Source: Cyclobacterium sp. 1_MG-2023 (GTDB lineage: Bacteria > Bacteroidota > Bacteroidia > Cytophagales > Cyclobacteriaceae). Taken from it: DNA of 64,000 bases. Positions within the stretch are counted from its first letter, which is position 1; every line of letters starts with the position of its first letter. The notes under the pieces are model-generated. The model worked only from the letters and a program-made list of their open reading frames with translations, ran no database searches and was not told the DNA's origin. The stretch is from positions 182,478 through 246,477 of the forward strand of contig NZ_JAUOPC010000011.1 of the NCBI RefSeq assembly GCF_030546805.1, given 5' to 3'. A program made the translations under genes and the position numbers. Shown piece after piece: positions 36,932-45,952 of the stretch.

Positions 36932-38470
36932 ATGATTCATACAATAGTTTTGGCTTCCCTAAAAAGCAATAGGGGCTTAATATTTAAAATTTCACTCTTA
37001 TTTTTATTATTGAACACTTCCTTTAGCCTAAAGGCCCAAAAGCCCAATATATTGTTGATTATTTCGGATGATCTAAATACGAATATTGGGCCCTATATGA
37101 ATACAGATAAACATACCCCATCTCTTGATCGGTTAGCTTCAGAAGGAGTGAGTTTTTCTAGAATTTACAGTCAATTTCCATTGTGTGGACCTTCTAGAGC
37201 ATCTTTTATGAGTGGTTTGTATCCTGAAACCAATGGTGTATTGCGCAACAATGATCAATTGGGTAGCTATAGAAAAGAAACACCTGCCTTGGCTAATCAT
37301 CCGTCTATGGCCGGATTTTTCAGAGAGAGAGGATATTATACTGCCAGGATATCGAAGATTTTTCATATGGGGGTGCCCGGTGGAATAGAAAGAGGTGCCG
37401 TAGGGGGAGATGATCCGGATTCTTGGGATTATGCCTACAATGTACTCGGTCCGGAAACATTAAGTCAAGGAAACTTGGAATTACTTTCTCCCAAAAACCT
37501 ACATTATGGTTCAAACTTTGCTCAAATGGTAATTCCAGATAGTCTAGAAGGAACCCAAACGGATTACTTAGCTGCCAGTCAGGCCATTGCTGTGCTGGAA
37601 AATCGCGCCGGAAAAATACCATCAGGAGGAACCAATAAGCAAAGAGTTAAAAAGGAAGCACCATTTTTCTTGGCAGTGGGCTTTGTAAGGCCACATGTGC
37701 CCTTGATTGCCCCTGAAAAAAGTTTCGCTCCTTATCCGGTAGAAGAAGTGCTGTTGCCTACGGTGAAGGTAGGTGAAAATGTACCTTCTCAAGCTTTAAA
37801 ACGACAAAATGAGAAGATTTGGGGCATGGATGAACTTCAGCAGCGCAAAACTATTCGTGCATATATGGCAAGTGTCAAATTTATGGATGAACAAGTTGGT
37901 AGGTTATTGGATGCATTAGATAGGCTCGACCTTAGAAAAGAAACGATTGTAATCTTTATGTCAGACCATGGTTATAACCTTGGGGAACATGATTGCTGGT
38001 CGAAATCCAGCCTATGGGAAGGTAGTGTTCGGGTTCCGGTAATTTTTTCTGTGCCCGGGAAAGATTTTGAAGGGGCATATGGAAACCAAACGAAAAGTAT
38101 TTCAGAACTGCTGGATATTTATCCAACGCTTGCAGAGCTGACAGGATTTTCTTCTGAGAAACCAACCATCCTACAAGGAAGGAGTTTGCTTAATGAGTTA
38201 AAAGGTGAAAGTATAGGTAGGGAAGAAAACTTTGCCTATACCATTTACAATGATGGAGCAAGTGTTCGGACGGATAGATGGAGATATAATCGCTGGGGAG
38301 AAGGTACCAAAGGTGCCAATGAGGAACTTTATGATCATTTCAATGACCCGGAAGAATTCGAAAACTTAGTTGGTAATAGTAAGTATATCGAAATTTTGGA
38401 GGAGATGAGAGAGAAATTTGTGGAAGCAAAAAAATCTGCTAAAACAGGTTTAACCCAAAATAGGCAATAG
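36932..38470 (+). CDS. Sulfatase, iduronate-2-sulfatase-like
   Basis: A 512-residue type I sulfatase. A signal peptide covers about the first 35 residues (LLFLLLNTSFSLKAQ). The formylglycine signature is C85-G-P-S-R with following LYPETNGV, metal residues D46 and D47 are in ISDDLN, and the second part holds SDHGYNLGEHDCWSKSSLW. The DDLN start and the GFVRPHVPL stretch match the iduronate-2-sulfatase-like group (S1_7). It needs a maturase to convert Cys85, which is not in this window. It closes the operon begun at 34383, implying removal of sulfate from a marine glycan. Confidence 0.93.
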   Translation: MIHTIVLASLKSNRGLIFKISLLFLLLNTSFSLKAQKPNILLIISDDLNTNIGPYMNTDKHTPSLDRLASEGVSFSRIYSQFPLCGPSRASFMSGLYPETNGVLRNNDQLGSYRKETPALANHPSMAGFFRERGYYTARISKIFHMGVPGGIERGAVGGDDPDSWDYAYNVLGPETLSQGNLELLSPKNLHYGSNFAQMVIPDSLEGTQTDYLAASQAIAVLENRAGKIPSGGTNKQRVKKEAPFFLAVGFVRPHVPLIAPEKSFAPYPVEEVLLPTVKVGENVPSQALKRQNEKIWGMDELQQRKTIRAYMASVKFMDEQVGRLLDALDRLDLRKETIVIFMSDHGYNLGEHDCWSKSSLWEGSVRVPVIFSVPGKDFEGAYGNQTKSISELLDIYPTLAELTGFSSEKPTILQGRSLLNELKGESIGREENFAYTIYNDGASVRTDRWRYNRWGEGTKGANEELYDHFNDPEEFENLVGNSKYIEILEEMREKFVEAKKSAKTGLTQNRQ

Positions 38471-38948
38471 ACCATCTATTAGTTGCTGAAATCACCTCAA
38501 AATCAGCCAATCGTTGCTGTTTTCAGCCCTGCCTTTCAGCAGATAGGTTCACCATAGCCTTGCTATGTCCATAATTACTACATGTTGATTTTCTTACGAT
38601 TACAGTGCAAACTACGAATCCTACGACATAACCCGAGTCATAGGAGACTGTTCGGGTGGTTAAGAGGGACTAATTACAAGTGGTTTAGTGATTAGAACAA
38701 TTTTTCAAATACCAGAAAATACATTGGGAAGCCTTCCAATTAAGGCCTATAGTTAAGTTTTCTTATCCCTGTTTTAGCCTTCATTTCAAGGCTTTGTAAC
38801 CAATAAGATATTTCGCAAATTATGTCATAGTAAAAGATGATTTTAGTCATGAATTGTACTAATGTTACAGTTTACCTTTGAGTTGTCAAAGCAAGCAAAT
38901 AGCTAGTTTTTGGCAAGGTACTTTCGAAATAAGCTAAACTAAACCGTT
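38471..38948. other. Intergenic region with hairpin-rich, locally GC-richer segment
   Basis: 478 nt between two same-strand operons. The part from about 38480 to 38680 is less AT-rich than the flanks and holds two hairpins: CATAGC (38553-38558) with GCTATG (38562-38567), and TCCTA-C-GAC (38619-38627) with GTC-A-TAGGA (38637-38645) around a 9-nt loop. It has no ORF. It looks like a dispersed repeat or remnant; the remainder is AT-rich promoter-type DNA. Confidence 0.35.
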
Positions 38949-39527
38949 ATGTACAAACAATTAAAATTAACCCTGCTTTTCTTTCTAATACTTTTTACTT
39001 TTCAAGGCATTAGGGTATATGCACAGCAAACCTATGCCGTTAGTCCAAGCCCTGAAATGAAGGTCTCAGGAACTTCTACCCTACATGATTGGGACATGAT
39101 TTCAAAGGAGGCTAGTGGAAAAGCTAAGATCAGACTTTCTGCAGGAAAGGTGACAGCCATTCAATCAGTTCAAATTTCCATGAAGGTAGCCTCACTAAAA
39201 AGTGGTAAAAGTCAAATGGATAAGAATGCCTACAATGCTTTAAAAGAGGAGGGTCATCCTGAAATAACTTTTACTATGCTTGAGGCGCATCAGGATGGAG
39301 GAAATGATTGGAAGGTGTCCGGAAGGTTACAAATCGCCGGGGAAACACGGACTGTTCCATTTATGGTTCAAATCAAACCTGAAGGAGAAGGCATTTCACT
39401 TCACGGTTCGGCGGATGTGAAATTAACTGACTTTAAAGTAGATCCTCCAACAGCTGTTTTCGGAACGATTAAAACAGGTGATGAGATGACGATTAGTGTG
39501 AATATGAAACTAAATCCAATTAATTAA
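38949..39527 (+). CDS. YceI-family periplasmic protein
   Basis: A 192-residue protein with signal peptide ending near RVYAQQ. The mature part is the YceI lipocalin-like barrel: VSGTSTLHDWDM, VQISMKVASLKSG, DKNAYNALKEEGHPEITF and LQIAGETRTVPF, ending in KTGDEMTISVNMKL. YceI proteins bind polyisoprenoid or other lipids in the periplasm. It is the first of three genes (gaps 19 and 17 nt), the others being an outer membrane barrel and a second YceI-like protein. Confidence 0.9.
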   Translation: MYKQLKLTLLFFLILFTFQGIRVYAQQTYAVSPSPEMKVSGTSTLHDWDMISKEASGKAKIRLSAGKVTAIQSVQISMKVASLKSGKSQMDKNAYNALKEEGHPEITFTMLEAHQDGGNDWKVSGRLQIAGETRTVPFMVQIKPEGEGISLHGSADVKLTDFKVDPPTAVFGTIKTGDEMTISVNMKLNPIN

Positions 39528-39546
39528 CATATTAATTTTTGCTATC

Positions 39547-40833
39547 ATGAAAAAGAGCATTTTATTTCTGGCAGGAGCAATATTATTTTCTTTCAGCAGC
39601 CTTGCACAACAAAGTGACATGCAGTATTGGCGACCCTATGATCAGAGAGGAATCAATGTATTTGAATCCGGAAAGGCAGATACTGTTGCCTTTGATGGGG
39701 TAAAAGTAAGAATAGGAGGGGCTTTTACCCAGCAATTTCAATCCATAAGCCATGAGAACACAGCTTCGGCGGTTTTTAACGGTGATGGAGTCAACACCAA
39801 TCAGTTGATGGACATAGGCTCAGGGTTTAACCTGGCTACAGCCAATCTAAACATTGATGTGGCTTTGGCTGATGGTATTCGATTGAACCTGATTACTTAT
39901 TTATCTTCAAGGCACCACCCGGAAACTTGGGTCAAAGGAGGATATTTACAATTTGATAAACTTGCGTTCCTCAATAGTGCCGCCTTTGATAAAATCATGG
40001 AAAAAGTCACCATCAAGGTGGGGCATATGGAAGTCAACTATGGTGATTCCCATTTTAGGAGGTCCGACAATGGCAATGCCTTTTATAATCCATTTGTTGG
40101 AAACTATATTATGGACGCTTTTGCAACTGAAATTGGTGCAGAAGTGATTTATCAAAACAATGGATTTATTGGTGTAGCTTCAATGACAGGAGGAGAAATT
40201 CAAGGAGGAGTTACCAATCCAAGCCGAAGAAAACCTTCTTTTATTGGTAAACTTGGCTATGATAAAACACTGGATAATGAGCTTCGATTAAGGTTAACAG
40301 GTTCTGTTTATACCACTGCAGGTTCTGTTAACAATACGCTTTGGGCCGGGGATAGGTCAGGTTCACGTTATTACCTAGTCATGTCCAATACACTGGCATC
40401 TACCTCTTCTGATTTTAGAACCGGCCGTTTCAATCCCGGTATGAATGACAAGGTAACCGCCATCGTGCTGAACCCATTTATTGCGTATCGTGGATTGGAG
40501 CTTTTTGGAAACTTTGAACAATCAAAAGGAAAAGCATCCTTTGAAAGTAATGACAGAACCTGGAATCAAGTAGGTGTTGACGCAGTTTACCGTTTTGGAG
40601 CTAGAGACAATTACTATTTGGCAGGCCGTTACAATAAGGTTGGTGGTGAAATGGAAAGTGGAATAGAACCAAGCATTTCTCGTGTACAAGTTGGTGGTGG
40701 TTGGTACATTACCAAAAATATCCTAGCAAAACTCGAGTATGTGAGCCAAAATTACCAGGATTTTGCTCAAACTGATATCCATAATGGAGGTTCATTCAAT
40801 GGGTTAATGATCGAAGGAGTAATAGGTTTTTAA
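39547..40833 (+). CDS. Outer membrane beta-barrel, porin-like protein
   Basis: A 428-residue protein with signal peptide (MKKSILFLAGAILFSFSSLAQ) and alternating amphipathic strands ending in an aromatic C-terminal strand (LMIEGVIGF). An early GGAFTQQFQ strand and repeated short turns fit a single-chain porin of roughly 16 strands, as in phosphate-selective porin-like families. No TonB box or plug is present. Its place between two YceI-type genes suggests a channel or lipid/quinone-related transfer route, which is inference. Confidence 0.78.
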   Translation: MKKSILFLAGAILFSFSSLAQQSDMQYWRPYDQRGINVFESGKADTVAFDGVKVRIGGAFTQQFQSISHENTASAVFNGDGVNTNQLMDIGSGFNLATANLNIDVALADGIRLNLITYLSSRHHPETWVKGGYLQFDKLAFLNSAAFDKIMEKVTIKVGHMEVNYGDSHFRRSDNGNAFYNPFVGNYIMDAFATEIGAEVIYQNNGFIGVASMTGGEIQGGVTNPSRRKPSFIGKLGYDKTLDNELRLRLTGSVYTTAGSVNNTLWAGDRSGSRYYLVMSNTLASTSSDFRTGRFNPGMNDKVTAIVLNPFIAYRGLELFGNFEQSKGKASFESNDRTWNQVGVDAVYRFGARDNYYLAGRYNKVGGEMESGIEPSISRVQVGGGWYITKNILAKLEYVSQNYQDFAQTDIHNGGSFNGLMIEGVIGF

Positions 40834-40850
40834 AGTTTATTTATTAAATC

Positions 40851-41387
40851 ATGCGTATCGCGTTACTGCTTGGCTGTTGTTTTTTCTTAATTGGGGCTTT
40901 TCAAAATAAGGCTTTGATTATTGATCAGACAGAAATCATAGTGAAAGGAAAAACTACTATTGGCAGTTTTGAATGCAGCTATGAGAGTCAAGACAAACGC
41001 GATACGCTACTTTTTGATTCAAAGTCCCGTGCAGTAGCTTCTCTGGATTTTGAAATCCCTGTAAGTGCTTTTGGTTGTGGTAATTTTTTATTGAACAGTG
41101 ATTTTAGAAAAACACTTAAAGCTGAAGAACATCCAATATGTTTGGTTTCTGTAAGTAATTTGCAACGTGGTTCTCAAATGATTTTTGGCGATATTTTTTT
41201 ACAAATGGCGGGTAAAGATCATGTCTTGGAAAAGGTGGCATTTTACCAATTGGATGATAAATACCAAGGTTCCCTAAACCTCTCAATGGAAGAGCTTGGC
41301 CTTAATGCTTCAAGCCGTTTAGGAGGCTTAGTTAAGATTGAAGAGTCCATTGATTTGGAAATTAACCTTTTTATGGAGGATGCTTGA
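40851..41387 (+). CDS. YceI-like domain protein
   Basis: A 178-residue protein with a short hydrophobic leader (MRIALLLGCCFFLIGAF). The mature part has the VKGKTTIGSFECSY start, FEIPVSAFGCGN, LNSDFRKTLKAEEHPICLVSV and LSMEELGLNASS stretches that follow the YceI barrel order, with the substrate-facing KAEEHP motif aligned to KEEGHP of the gene at 38949. It ends the YceI/porin/YceI-like operon. The lipid or other ligand is unknown. Confidence 0.68.
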   Translation: MRIALLLGCCFFLIGAFQNKALIIDQTEIIVKGKTTIGSFECSYESQDKRDTLLFDSKSRAVASLDFEIPVSAFGCGNFLLNSDFRKTLKAEEHPICLVSVSNLQRGSQMIFGDIFLQMAGKDHVLEKVAFYQLDDKYQGSLNLSMEELGLNASSRLGGLVKIEESIDLEINLFMEDA

Positions 41388-41623
41388 AAGCTTAAGGGCT
41401 AAGATTTAGAAATACTGAATCAAAACCATTTAAAGCTTGAATGTGTAAAAGATCTATTATTCCATGATGGAATCACTTTTGGAAGGTATTGATACGGACA
41501 ATAACTCAGCCTTCTTAAATTAAGTTGGCTTCATAAACTTACTTTTTTCCGATATATTTGAGTCAGGATTTAAATCAAAAGCTGTTTTCATGGCCTGAGA
41601 ACTTAAAAATTAAGCGCATAACA

Positions 41624-41959
41624 ATGGAGGAATTATCTTGGGATAACTTTTTAAAAGTAGAAATGAGAGTAGGATCAATACTTTCGGCTGAAGTATTTAC
41701 TGAAGCAAAAAATCCTGCATATCGATTAATGATTGATTTTGGGGCTTTCGGCAAAAAGAAAACTTCATCTCAAATAACAAAAAAATATAAACCTGAAGAA
41801 TTAATAGGCCGACAAGTAATTGCTGTAATTAATTTCCCACCCAAACAAATTGCCAACATGATGAGTGAGTGCCTGGTGTTGGGAGGTTTAGGAGAAAATA
41901 AAGAGGTGACATTAATTCAACCTGATAGTGCGGTGCCAAATGGCATGCGAATAGGGTAA
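41624..41959 (+). CDS. csaA: CsaA-like tRNA-binding domain protein
   Basis: About 111 residues starting at ATG 41624 (MEELSWDNFLKVEMRVG), the usual length and start of CsaA; the frame is open to a TTG at 41558 but the extension is not family-like. It is one OB-fold tRNA-binding domain, with the VEMRVGSILSAE start, KKTSSQITKKY, VIAVINFPPKQIANMMSECLVLG and final PDSAVPNGMRIG. CsaA has been described as a chaperone-like or tRNA-binding protein in the cytoplasm. It is one of very few housekeeping-type genes here and is followed by its own terminator. Confidence 0.88.
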   Translation: MEELSWDNFLKVEMRVGSILSAEVFTEAKNPAYRLMIDFGAFGKKKTSSQITKKYKPEELIGRQVIAVINFPPKQIANMMSECLVLGGLGENKEVTLIQPDSAVPNGMRIG

Positions 41960-42066
41960 TATCAAAGGCGCAAATTGAGTTTTTTTAAGGGTTGAGGAAA
42001 AGAAGCTTTTAGCGCAAGTAGAGAACAAAGATTTTTTACTTTATATTCAGCATTCAAATTAATTTT

Positions 42067-42100
42067 AAGCCCATTTTACACTGGGCTTTCTTCTATTTTT
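42067..42100 (+). terminator. Terminator after csaA
   Basis: AAGCCCA (42067-42073) pairs with TGGGCTT (42082-42088) around an 8-nt loop, followed by TCTTCTATTTTT. Confidence 0.65.
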
Positions 42101-42128
42101 ATAATATTCAAAAAAGTTATTGTATCCA

Positions 42129-43190
42129 ATGAAATCTTCATTCTTATCCATAGTAGTAATCATCATATCCTTAGCATTGAGCTGTTGTAACCAAAAGGAA
42201 TCAAATTCAAAGACAGCAGTTTCTAAGGAGATGATGGAACAGGTTTTTGAGGAAATAAAAACCCCTTTTAAATACGGGGTTGTATTTCAGCATCCGGATA
42301 CTACTAAGATGATAGACTCACCAACCATTTTTCGAAAAGATGAGGTTTGGTACATGACTTATATTGTTTTTGATGGACAGGGATATGAAACATGGTTGGC
42401 TGAAAGTGAGGATTTACTAAACTGGGAGTCCAAAGGTAAAATTATGTCGTTTACAAAAGATACTTGGGATGCCAATCAGAAAGCAGGTTATATTTCCTTA
42501 GTTAATACAGCGTGGGGTGGAGATTATGAAGTAGAGAAATTCAATGACCAGTATTGGATGAGTTACTTGGGTGGCAGTTCTGAAGGTTATGAATCGGGGA
42601 CCTTAAAAATTGGTATGGCCAATTCCCCTACACTCACCAATATTGTAGAATGGAATACAAACAATAATCCTTTATTGGCCCCGGAAGATGAAGATGTTCG
42701 TTGGTTTGAAAACAAAACCATATACAAAAGTTTGGTTATTCGGGACAGTGAAATGCACACGGGGCACCCTTTTGTGATGTATTACAATGCGAAAGGAGAT
42801 ACCGCTAATTATGAGGGTATTGGGATGGCTGTTTCTGATGATATGTTGAATTGGAAGCGCTTTGGAAATGACCCTGTGATAAGCAAAGGAAATGGTATTT
42901 GTGGAGATGCACAAATTGCAAAGTTTAATGACATTTATATTATGTTTTATTTTGGAGCTTTCTGGAAGCCTGGAGCTTTTGAAAGATTTGCTTGTTCCTA
43001 TGATTTAATTAATTGGACAGATTGGGAGGGGGAAGATCTGGTTGCACCTTCAGAAGATTTTGACGAAAAGTATGCACATAAGCCTTGGGTAATAAAATGG
43101 GATGGTGTGGTTTATCACTTTTACAATGCAGTGGGTAGTGAAGGAAGGGTCCTCGCTTTGGCTACATCAGAAGAACTACCAAAGAATTAA
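42129..43190 (+). CDS. GH43-like five-bladed propeller lipoprotein
   Basis: About 353 residues from ATG 42129 (the frame is open 9 nt upstream to TTG 42120). The leader ends in a lipobox near LALSCC. The sequence shows repeated WxxxS/AxSxDxxNW blades (AESEDLLNWES, AVSDDMLNWKR, CSYDLINWTDW), an Asp in MIDSPTIF in the place of the usual catalytic base, and a GHPFVMYYNAKGD strand. This is the GH43/GH32/GH130 propeller superfamily; the general acid was not identified, so it may be a glycosidase, phosphorylase or binding protein. It is monocistronic, upstream of a TonB-dependent receptor. Confidence 0.72.
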   Translation: MKSSFLSIVVIIISLALSCCNQKESNSKTAVSKEMMEQVFEEIKTPFKYGVVFQHPDTTKMIDSPTIFRKDEVWYMTYIVFDGQGYETWLAESEDLLNWESKGKIMSFTKDTWDANQKAGYISLVNTAWGGDYEVEKFNDQYWMSYLGGSSEGYESGTLKIGMANSPTLTNIVEWNTNNNPLLAPEDEDVRWFENKTIYKSLVIRDSEMHTGHPFVMYYNAKGDTANYEGIGMAVSDDMLNWKRFGNDPVISKGNGICGDAQIAKFNDIYIMFYFGAFWKPGAFERFACSYDLINWTDWEGEDLVAPSEDFDEKYAHKPWVIKWDGVVYHFYNAVGSEGRVLALATSEELPKN

Positions 43191-43487
43191 GCAGGCTATC
43201 GTAAATTTTCATAGGCTTTGAAAGAGTGGGACTAAGTAAGAAGTTTTTAGATTACCTTAACCATCAAAGTCAAATGATAAGGGATTTTTTCAATATTTAT
43301 TTAAACCTAAGATTATTAATAAGAAAGCATAGCTGTAGCACCATTACACATTTTTAAAGTGAATACTTTCAGTATTAAAACTTTAAAATTAGGTCTAAAT
43401 TCTTACAATAAGCTTGATTTAGTTTCTTTATTACTAAGGGGAAATACAACTTCTGTTGTCATTAGGTAAACACTAAAAATTTATCTT

Positions 43488-45842
43488 ATGAAACCTCAAG
43501 TAATTGGCCTATTTATTTTTATCGCTTTTTTGATAGTGAATGCAGTTAATGCACAAAGTCCTCATCAAACGATTAGAGGGAGAATTTTAGATACCGATAG
43601 TAAAAGTGCCATTCCATTTGCTAATATCACGATTGATAATTCCAATCCATTAATTGGGGTGATTTCAGACATTGATGGAAATTTCAAAATTGAGAATGTA
43701 ACCGTAGGTCGGATTACTTTGGTAGTTTCTAGCTTAGGCTATGAAAGGATAACCGTTCCAAATATTTTGCTAATATCCGGTAAGGAGACTGTTTTAAATA
43801 TTGAGATGAAAGAATCATTTCAGCAATTGGATCAGGTAGAAGTAAGGGCTTACAAAATGGGGGAATCGACCAATGAAATGGCGATAAGTTCCACCAAACA
43901 ACTCTCCATTGAAGCATCCAAAAGGCATGCAGGAGCCATAAGTGACCCCGCACGCCTGGTGTCTTCTTTTGCCGGAATAATCAATGAAGGCTCCGGTAAC
44001 AATGACATCATTGTTCGAGGGAATAACCCTCGTTTTATACAGTGGAGGTTGGAAGATATAGAAATACCAAATCCTAACCATTTTGCCATTGAGGGACTTA
44101 CGGGAGGCCCTATCAATGCCCTGAATAGCCAAATGTTGGCCAATTCATCCTTTTATTCAGGCGCCTTTGCCTCTCAATACGGGAACGCTTTATCGGGTAT
44201 TTTTGACATGAAGCTCCGAAAAGGCAATGATGAAAAGCAGGAATATAGTTTCTCATTAGGCGTTTTGGGCTTGGATTTTACAGTGGAAGGCCCTATCAGT
44301 AGAAAGAATAAAAGCAGCTATTTGGTAAACTATCGTTACTCTACACTATCCTTATTGGATGACATAGGTTTGGTTGACTTTGGTGGTGTTCCTAGGTATC
44401 AGGATTTAAGTTTCAAGTTTTATTTTCCCACAGAGAATTCGGGGATCTTTACCTTATTTGGATTAGGGGGAGCTAGTAAAATTGGCTTTGTTACCACAGA
44501 TGAAGAAGATGATGAAATAATATTAGAAGATGGTTCTCAATACAGCAATATGGCGGTAACCGGGCTCAAACATTTTATTCCCTTGGGAAGCAATACCTAC
44601 TTAAAATCAATAATCTCATATGGGTTCAATGGAAGTGAGTTGATAGAAAAAAGGCCCTATGAAGCAGAAATATTAAAAGAATTTTATAATGCAAGGTTAA
44701 ATAACCAAACCTCACGTCTAATGTCCACCTTACACCATAAGATTAATTCCAAGCACAATTTTCAGGTAGGACTAATGTTTGCTCATATAAACTTTGATTA
44801 TGATAATGTTTATTTCAGCATTCCACAAAAACAATATTTGAAAGGGCAGGAGAATGAAGGGGTAGCCAATTTTACTGAGGGCTATTTCAATTGGAAATGG
44901 AGGCTTTCAGCGTTTCTTACTGCTGTAAATGGGGTACATGTTTCCAAAAGCAACTTGAATGGCAAGGTATATATTGAACCCAGGATGGCTTTAAAATACC
45001 AACTTGATGAATCACAAAATATAAATGCAGCTTTTGGCTTACATAGTAAAATGGCATCTCTACCCAATCATTATGCGCTGGTATATCAACCCAATGGCAG
45101 TTATTCCATGCCCAATAAACATTTAGAGCTGATGCAGGCTTCCCATTATGTATTGGGCTATGAAAATTTATTGAAGAGCAATTTGTTTTTAAAGGTTGAA
45201 GCCTATTATCAGCATTTGTATAATATCCCGGTTGAAGACAAATTAGGAAGTCTCTATTCATTAATCAATCAAGATGATTATTTTGTGGATAAGGCTTTAG
45301 TTAATGATGGTGAAGGAAAAAATATAGGTTTAGAAGTTACCTTTGAGCGGTATTTTAACAATCAATATTATTTCTTGCTTACGACTTCCCTCTATGATTC
45401 TAAATACAAGGCTAAAAATGGAGCTTGGAAAAACTCCAGATACAATGGGAATTATGTAGGCAACTTTTTATTTGGAAAAGAATTTACAGTGGGACGAAAA
45501 AATTCCAATGATAAAACCATAGGTGTTAATTCAAGGATTACTTTTTTGGGAGGCAGAAGGTATACTTCAATTGACCTGGAAGAATCTATAAAACAGGAAA
45601 AGCAGGTGGAAAATGAAGGTCAATACCTAGGGAATAAGGCAGATGATGTATTTTACCTTAATATAGCTGTAAGTTATCGAGTGAATAAACAAAAGCTAAG
45701 TCATGAGGTCAAACTGGATATTCAAAATCTGACCAATAACAATACAGCGATTGATTATTTTTACAATAACGTCAAAAAAGAACTCGATGAAATACCTCAG
45801 CTATCCATGTTCCCGGTAATGAGTTACACGGTTCATTTTTAG
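43488..45842 (+). CDS. TonB-dependent receptor with carboxypeptidase-like N-terminal domain
   Basis: A 784-residue outer membrane receptor. A signal peptide ends near NAVNAQ, a carboxypeptidase-regulatory-like domain covers about 28-110 (IRGRILDTDSKSAIPFANI, DIDGNFKIENV), a plug about 115-225 includes ISDPARLVSSFAGI and NDIIVRGNNPRF, and the barrel fills the rest, ending in SYTVHF. It has no SusD partner, and the plug type (DPARLVSSFAG) occurs in stand-alone Bacteroidota receptors. It could take up an iron complex, peptide or small ligand. A nested palindromic terminator follows at 45891-45938. Confidence 0.9.
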   Translation: MKPQVIGLFIFIAFLIVNAVNAQSPHQTIRGRILDTDSKSAIPFANITIDNSNPLIGVISDIDGNFKIENVTVGRITLVVSSLGYERITVPNILLISGKETVLNIEMKESFQQLDQVEVRAYKMGESTNEMAISSTKQLSIEASKRHAGAISDPARLVSSFAGIINEGSGNNDIIVRGNNPRFIQWRLEDIEIPNPNHFAIEGLTGGPINALNSQMLANSSFYSGAFASQYGNALSGIFDMKLRKGNDEKQEYSFSLGVLGLDFTVEGPISRKNKSSYLVNYRYSTLSLLDDIGLVDFGGVPRYQDLSFKFYFPTENSGIFTLFGLGGASKIGFVTTDEEDDEIILEDGSQYSNMAVTGLKHFIPLGSNTYLKSIISYGFNGSELIEKRPYEAEILKEFYNARLNNQTSRLMSTLHHKINSKHNFQVGLMFAHINFDYDNVYFSIPQKQYLKGQENEGVANFTEGYFNWKWRLSAFLTAVNGVHVSKSNLNGKVYIEPRMALKYQLDESQNINAAFGLHSKMASLPNHYALVYQPNGSYSMPNKHLELMQASHYVLGYENLLKSNLFLKVEAYYQHLYNIPVEDKLGSLYSLINQDDYFVDKALVNDGEGKNIGLEVTFERYFNNQYYFLLTTSLYDSKYKAKNGAWKNSRYNGNYVGNFLFGKEFTVGRKNSNDKTIGVNSRITFLGGRRYTSIDLEESIKQEKQVENEGQYLGNKADDVFYLNIAVSYRVNKQKLSHEVKLDIQNLTNNNTAIDYFYNNVKKELDEIPQLSMFPVMSYTVHF

Positions 45843-45890
45843 GCGAAAGGATTAACTTTTGACACAAATGATGTAATCCTAAAAGGCCTT

Positions 45891-45938
45891 TATTTTGTCA
45901 CCTTTGTCGCCATATATGGCAATATAGGTGACAAAATA
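45891..45938. terminator. Bidirectional terminator with nested palindromes
   Basis: TATTTTGTCACCT (45891-45903) pairs exactly with AGGTGACAAAATA (45926-45938); inside lies a perfect 12-nt palindrome GCCATATATGGC (45909-45920). It separates the convergent receptor and PmoA-like genes. Confidence 0.7.
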
Positions 45939-45952
45939 TCTCTAGATCTCTT

